Source of the DNA: Sva-07 sp963717385 | GTDB taxonomy: Bacteria > Actinomycetota > Acidimicrobiia > Acidimicrobiales > Ilumatobacteraceae | DNA: 64,000 nt | Assembly (NCBI GenBank): GCA_963717385.1 | Contig: CAVQWE010000027.1 | Span: 124,001 to 188,000 of the forward strand | Direction: 5' to 3' | Shown here: piece after piece, positions 61,181 to 64,000 of the stretch | Numbering within the stretch: the first letter of the stretch is position 1 | Layout of the letters: every line of letters begins with the position of its first letter | Made by a program: the position numbers and the translations under genes | Notes under the pieces: model-generated | Seen by the model: the letters and a program-made list of their open reading frames with translations, nothing else | Told to the model about the DNA's origin: nothing | Database searches by the model: none

Positions 61181-63266
61181 TCAAGGGCGTCCGGCGGTCT
61201 GCTGTTCGACCATCCAGCGGTACATCCGCTCCTGGCTGTGCGGCTCGAAGGAATTGGTGGGTCCCACGCGGTGCCACGCTCCGTCCGGCTGCAGTTCCCA
61301 GGCCACGATGTCGTCGGCCAATGCAAAGTCGAGCGCTTGATCGAGCGCAGCGGTGTGGCGTGGGTGTTCGATCGGCACCATCACCTCGACGCGCCGGTTG
61401 AGGTTGCGTGGCATCAAGTCGGCCGATCCGATCAGGTACACCGAATCGGAGGTCGCGCTTGGCAGGCGTTCGCCGTGCACGACGTTGCCGTGGCCGAACC
61501 GATAGATACGGCTGTGTTCGAGATACCGCCCGAGGATGCTGCGAACCCGAATGTTGTCGGACAAGCCCGGCACCCCGGCGCGCAGACAGCAGATGCCACG
61601 CACGACCATGTCGATGCGCGTTCCAGCTGCGCTGGCTGCGTAGAGCACCTCGATCAGTTCGTCGTCGGCGATCGAGTTGCACTTCAACGTGATGTGACCG
61701 TCGGGCCCGAACGACGCTTCGTGCTCGATCAGGTCGACGAGTTGGCGACGCAGATCTCTCGGTGCCACGAGCAGGTTGCGATAGTCCTCCGAACGGCTGT
61801 AGCCGGTGAGGTGGTTGAACAGCTGCGTCGCATCGTCGCCGATGTCCGGCGAGCAGGTGAGCACCCCGATGTCTTCGTAGATCTTCGCGGTCTTGGCGTT
61901 GTAGTTGCCGGTGCCGATGTGGACGTAGCGGCGCAACTGATCGCGATCATCGCGTACGACCAACGCCACCTTGCTGTGGGTCTTGAGCCCGACCATGCCG
62001 TACACGACGTGCACGCCGGCCCGTTCGAGCTGTCGAGCCCACTGCACGTTGTTCGCCTCGTCGAAGCGCGCTTTGAGCTCGACGAGCACAGCGACCTGCA
62101 CCCCGTTCTCCGCAGCCCGGATCAGGCTGCGGATGATCGAACTGTCGCCGCCAGCTCGGTAGAGCGTCATCTTGATCGACTGGACCTGGGGGTCCGCAGC
62201 GGCCTGAGCGATGAACTCCTCGACGCTCGTCGAAAAGCTCTCGTACGGGTGGTGCAGCATCACGGCCCGGTGACGCATCACATCGAAGATCGGGCGGTCG
62301 GTTTCGGCTGCCGCCGTGATCCGACCCGATGTGACCGCAGGCCACGGCTCGTCTTTGAGGTCGGGACGGTCGAGTTCGAGCAGCTGCCAGAGGAAGCTCA
62401 GATCGAGTGGCGCCCGGTGGAAGGTCACGTCGTCCATCGTGAGATCGAGCTCACGCACGAGGAGTTCGAGCACCTCCGCGCCGATGTCGTGCGACACCTC
62501 GAGACGGACCGCTTTGTTGAATCGACGCCGCCGGAGCTCCATCTCGACGGCTTCGAGGAGATCGTCGGCCTCTTCCTCTTCGAGCGTGAGGTCGGCGTTG
62601 CGGCTGACGCGGAACGGCGCCCAGTCTTCGATGACCATCCCGACGAAGAGCCGATCGAGTTTGGCGGCGATCAACTGCTCGACGGGGAGGTATCGGCCGG
62701 GAGCAACGGAGCACCAGGCGCGGGAAGAGCTTGGGAACCTTGAGCCGAGCGAACCGCCGATCGCCGGTGTCGGGGTCGGCAACGTTGACCGCCAGCGACA
62801 GTGCCAGGTCGGAGATGTACGGAAATGGGTGACCCGGGTCGACGGCCAGGGGCGTGAGCACCGGAAAGACCCGTTCGTCGAACCAGCCATCGAGCTCGGC
62901 GCGTTCGTCTTCGGTGACCTCGTCCCAGGAGATGATCGCGAGTCCAACCGCTTCCAGCTCGGGGATGAGTTGGTCGACGAACGCCCCGTCGACCTGGTCG
63001 ACGAACTCGAGGACTCGGTGGCCGATCTCGGCCAAGGTCTGCCCGGGCGAGCGGCCGTCGGGAGACGGGCGATCGATCCCGGCGACGACTTGATCCTTGA
63101 GCGCCGCGACGCGCACCTGGAAGAACTCGTCGAGGTTCGTCGACGCGATCGCGCAGAACTTGGCTCGCTCGAGCAGCGGGATCCCGGGCTCGGTGGCGAG
63201 CTGGAGCACGCGCTCGTTGAACTGCAACCAGCTCAGTTCCCGGTTGATGAACCGCTCGTCGGTCAT
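61181..63266 (-). CDS. ppk1: Polyphosphate kinase 1 (frameshift near 62715)
   Basis: About 695 residues from ATG 63266. N-terminal domain FINRELSWLQFNERVLQLA; then middle domain with RFNKAVRLEVSHDIG; catalytic domains with the histidine in VGLKTHSKVALVVR and a second in LEHSRIYRFGHG, and IGSADLMPRNLNRRVEVM. PPK1 makes polyphosphate from ATP reversibly, and sits just upstream of pstS, tying storage to uptake. The frame changes near 62715: first frame reads KVPKLFPRLVLRC, second PGRYLPVEQLIAAKLD, one base extra between them. Confidence 0.93.
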
Positions 63267-63340
63267 CGCCTCGAGTTCACTCCCCCTCGGTCGTCGTTGT
63301 CGGCGTGGTGTGTGTTCGATCGCTGTGTCGTTCGACGCCG

Positions 63341-63607
63341 TCAGGAGTCGTCCTCGGCATAGCCGAGGTCCCACTCGATGGTGATCAATTCACGCTCGGC
63401 GTCGCGGACGATGCGCTCGCGATTGCGTCGGAACTGCGGATCGTCGCGTGGCAGCAGCACCAGTCGAGCGAGCACACGGGCACGGAACTCGTCGAGCACC
63501 TGGCGGTCGCCCCAGTCGCCGTAGACCTCCCAGTGCGGGGCCACCGGACCGTGGTACACGATGCGGGCGTGTGCCCGCGGGGCCTGGGTCTCGGCGAGGT
63601 CGGTCAT
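63341..63607 (-). CDS. Small conserved-looking cytoplasmic protein, unknown
   Basis: 88 residues from ATG 63607, chosen by the TAGAGT box upstream over a form ten residues longer. Highlights: ARIVYHGPVAPHWEVYGDWG in the N-terminal half and an Arg-rich helix (QFRRNRERIVRDAERELITIEW). No membrane helix, signal peptide or cysteines. Family not recognised. It is 74 nt upstream of ppk1 on the same strand and may be co-transcribed with it, although ppk1 has its own GGGGGAG site. Confidence 0.6.
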   Translation of the reverse strand: MTDLAETQAPRAHARIVYHGPVAPHWEVYGDWGDRQVLDEFRARVLARLVLLPRDDPQFRRNRERIVRDAERELITIEWDLGYAEDDS

Positions 63608-63615
63608 GGCTGGCG

Positions 63616-63621
63616 ACTCTA
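63616..63621 (-). promoter_or_regulatory. -10 box for the small protein before ppk1
   Basis: TAGAGT on the minus strand, 8 nt before ATG 63607. Confidence 0.5.
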
Positions 63622-63663
63622 TCGGGCCCAGGTCCAAGCGGTCGATGGACGAAACCTCGCAAT

Positions 63664-63685
63664 CACATTACGGATGTGTTACGGT
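63664..63685. promoter_or_regulatory. TTACGG repeats in the whiB upstream region
   Basis: The 223 nt between the small protein gene and whiB are AT-richer than the rest. They hold CACAT-TACGG-ATGTG, a 5-bp inverted repeat, overlapping two TTACGG direct repeats 11 nt apart (63668 and 63679), the second extending to the -10-like TACGGT. A TACAGT (63718-63723) is another possible -10 box. Nothing else stands out in this gap. Confidence 0.4.
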
Positions 63686-63830
63686 TTGCCGTCAAGCTCG
63701 CAACAAAGCGACGCAAATACAGTTCTTACCTCGGCGGCTCACACTTCACCTCGTCCTTGGGAACCAAACGGACATGCCGAGCGTCCAATCAACTACTCCA
63801 CACGCACACCTCCCGCACGAAAGGTCCGCC

Positions 63831-64000
63831 ATGGCCAAGCTCACCACCCGATCGAAAACGATTCCCCTCGAGACCGAACACATCCCGCACGATCCCGATT
63901 CGGCAACCGCCTGGATGGCCGACGGGAACTGCCGGCTGCATCCGCCAGCCACATTCTTCCCGAGCGACGGCGTCGGCGTCGACCGCGCCCGCAAGATCTG
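63831..64000 (+). CDS. WhiB-family regulator, N-terminal part (cut by window edge)
   Basis: The first 56 residues. GAAAGG lies 6 nt before ATG 63831, so this gene uses a normal ribosome binding site and has a long leader. The pattern W-M-A-D-G-N-C then FFPSDGVGVDRARKI is the start of the Wbl domain: the first of four Fe-S cysteines and the F-F-P segment before the C-x-x-C pair, which lies past the window edge. Wbl proteins are actinobacterial Fe-S regulators that bind the main sigma factor. Which WhiB type it is cannot be told yet. Confidence 0.8.
   Translation, partial: MAKLTTRSKTIPLETEHIPHDPDSATAWMADGNCRLHPPATFFPSDGVGVDRARKI

Noticed and set aside
13132..62720. Programmed +1 frameshifting as the preferred explanation of the split genes
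   Set aside because: The break sites do not share a codon, stop or downstream structure. A few have CCC or a nearby TGA, as in known +1 sites, but most do not, and genes with and without breaks are mixed. Kept only as an alternative.
1..64000. tRNA, rRNA, insertion sequences, prophage, toxin-antitoxin or defence genes
   Set aside because: I looked for transposase, integrase, Cas, restriction and toxin motifs and for tRNA-like cloverleaf arms and saw none that I could support.

Overview
The window reads as about 64 kb of high-GC actinobacterial chromosome, most likely from the class Acidimicrobiia (Ilumatobacter-like). The lineage call is an inference from gene content: class E sortases, a DUF4328 protein, a WhiB-type regulator at the right edge, a DUF2342 zincin, HelD and Lhr helicases, a RIO kinase, and PhoB/SenX3-type pho control, together with an unexpected complete System I cytochrome c maturation operon. 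I saw no rRNA, tRNA, IS element, prophage or CRISPR array. Genes are densely packed, and many adjacent pairs overlap by 1 to 8 nt (ATGA, GTGA, TGATG).

Layout. 1-0.9 kb: truncated DUF4328 protein and a SixA-like phosphatase. 0.9-7.9 kb (minus): ccmABCDEFGHI, including a 44-residue CcmD. 7.9-12.8 kb: class E sortase, enoyl-CoA hydratase, small membrane protein, TetR regulator, carotenoid oxygenase, HesB/IscA-like protein. 12.8-27.6 kb: Lhr helicase, PCuAC copper lipoprotein, ABC-F ATPase with a long leader, a DEAD-like helicase, DtxR-like regulator, lipoprotein, 2OG-Fe(II) oxygenase, BaiN-like flavoprotein, HelD. 27.6-33.4 kb (plus): hemE-hemH-hemY-sortase-lnt operon. 33.4-36 kb: dtd and aldose epimerase (divergent), membrane protein plus GntR regulator. 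36-41 kb (plus): glycosyltransferase, methyltransferase, terpene-cyclase-like protein, PlsC-type acyltransferase and a broken MFS gene. 41-54 kb: small-molecule enzymes, RIO kinase, PPK2, RNB nuclease, MreB, MoaE, epimerase, DUF2342, MFS. 54-63.3 kb (minus): ppk1-pstS-pstC-pstA-pstB-phoU-senX3-regX3, a phosphate-acquisition and polyphosphate locus with a clear PHO box in front of pstS. The right edge holds the start of a whiB gene.

Two properties run through the whole window. First, at least fifteen genes have a TANNNT -10 box 6 to 8 nt before the start codon and no Shine-Dalgarno, so leaderless mRNA looks common here. Second, 17 otherwise intact and mostly conserved genes are split by one frameshift each, 15 of them of the extra-base type, and one MFS gene carries about six. 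Consensus insertion errors in the assembly are the simplest explanation. I annotate those genes across the break and give its position.

The most novel-looking signals are non-coding: a 35-bp repeat in three copies with a conserved asymmetric core, a second palindrome family on both sides of the carotenoid oxygenase gene, a GTTACC-N4-GGTAAC operator shared by a TetR gene and the glycosyltransferase operon 26 kb away, a four-codon leaderless uORF in the ABC-F leader, and a 16-codon ORF with a strong ribosome binding site before the RIO kinase gene. The most notable protein oddity is an Lnt-like protein with serine where the catalytic cysteine is expected.
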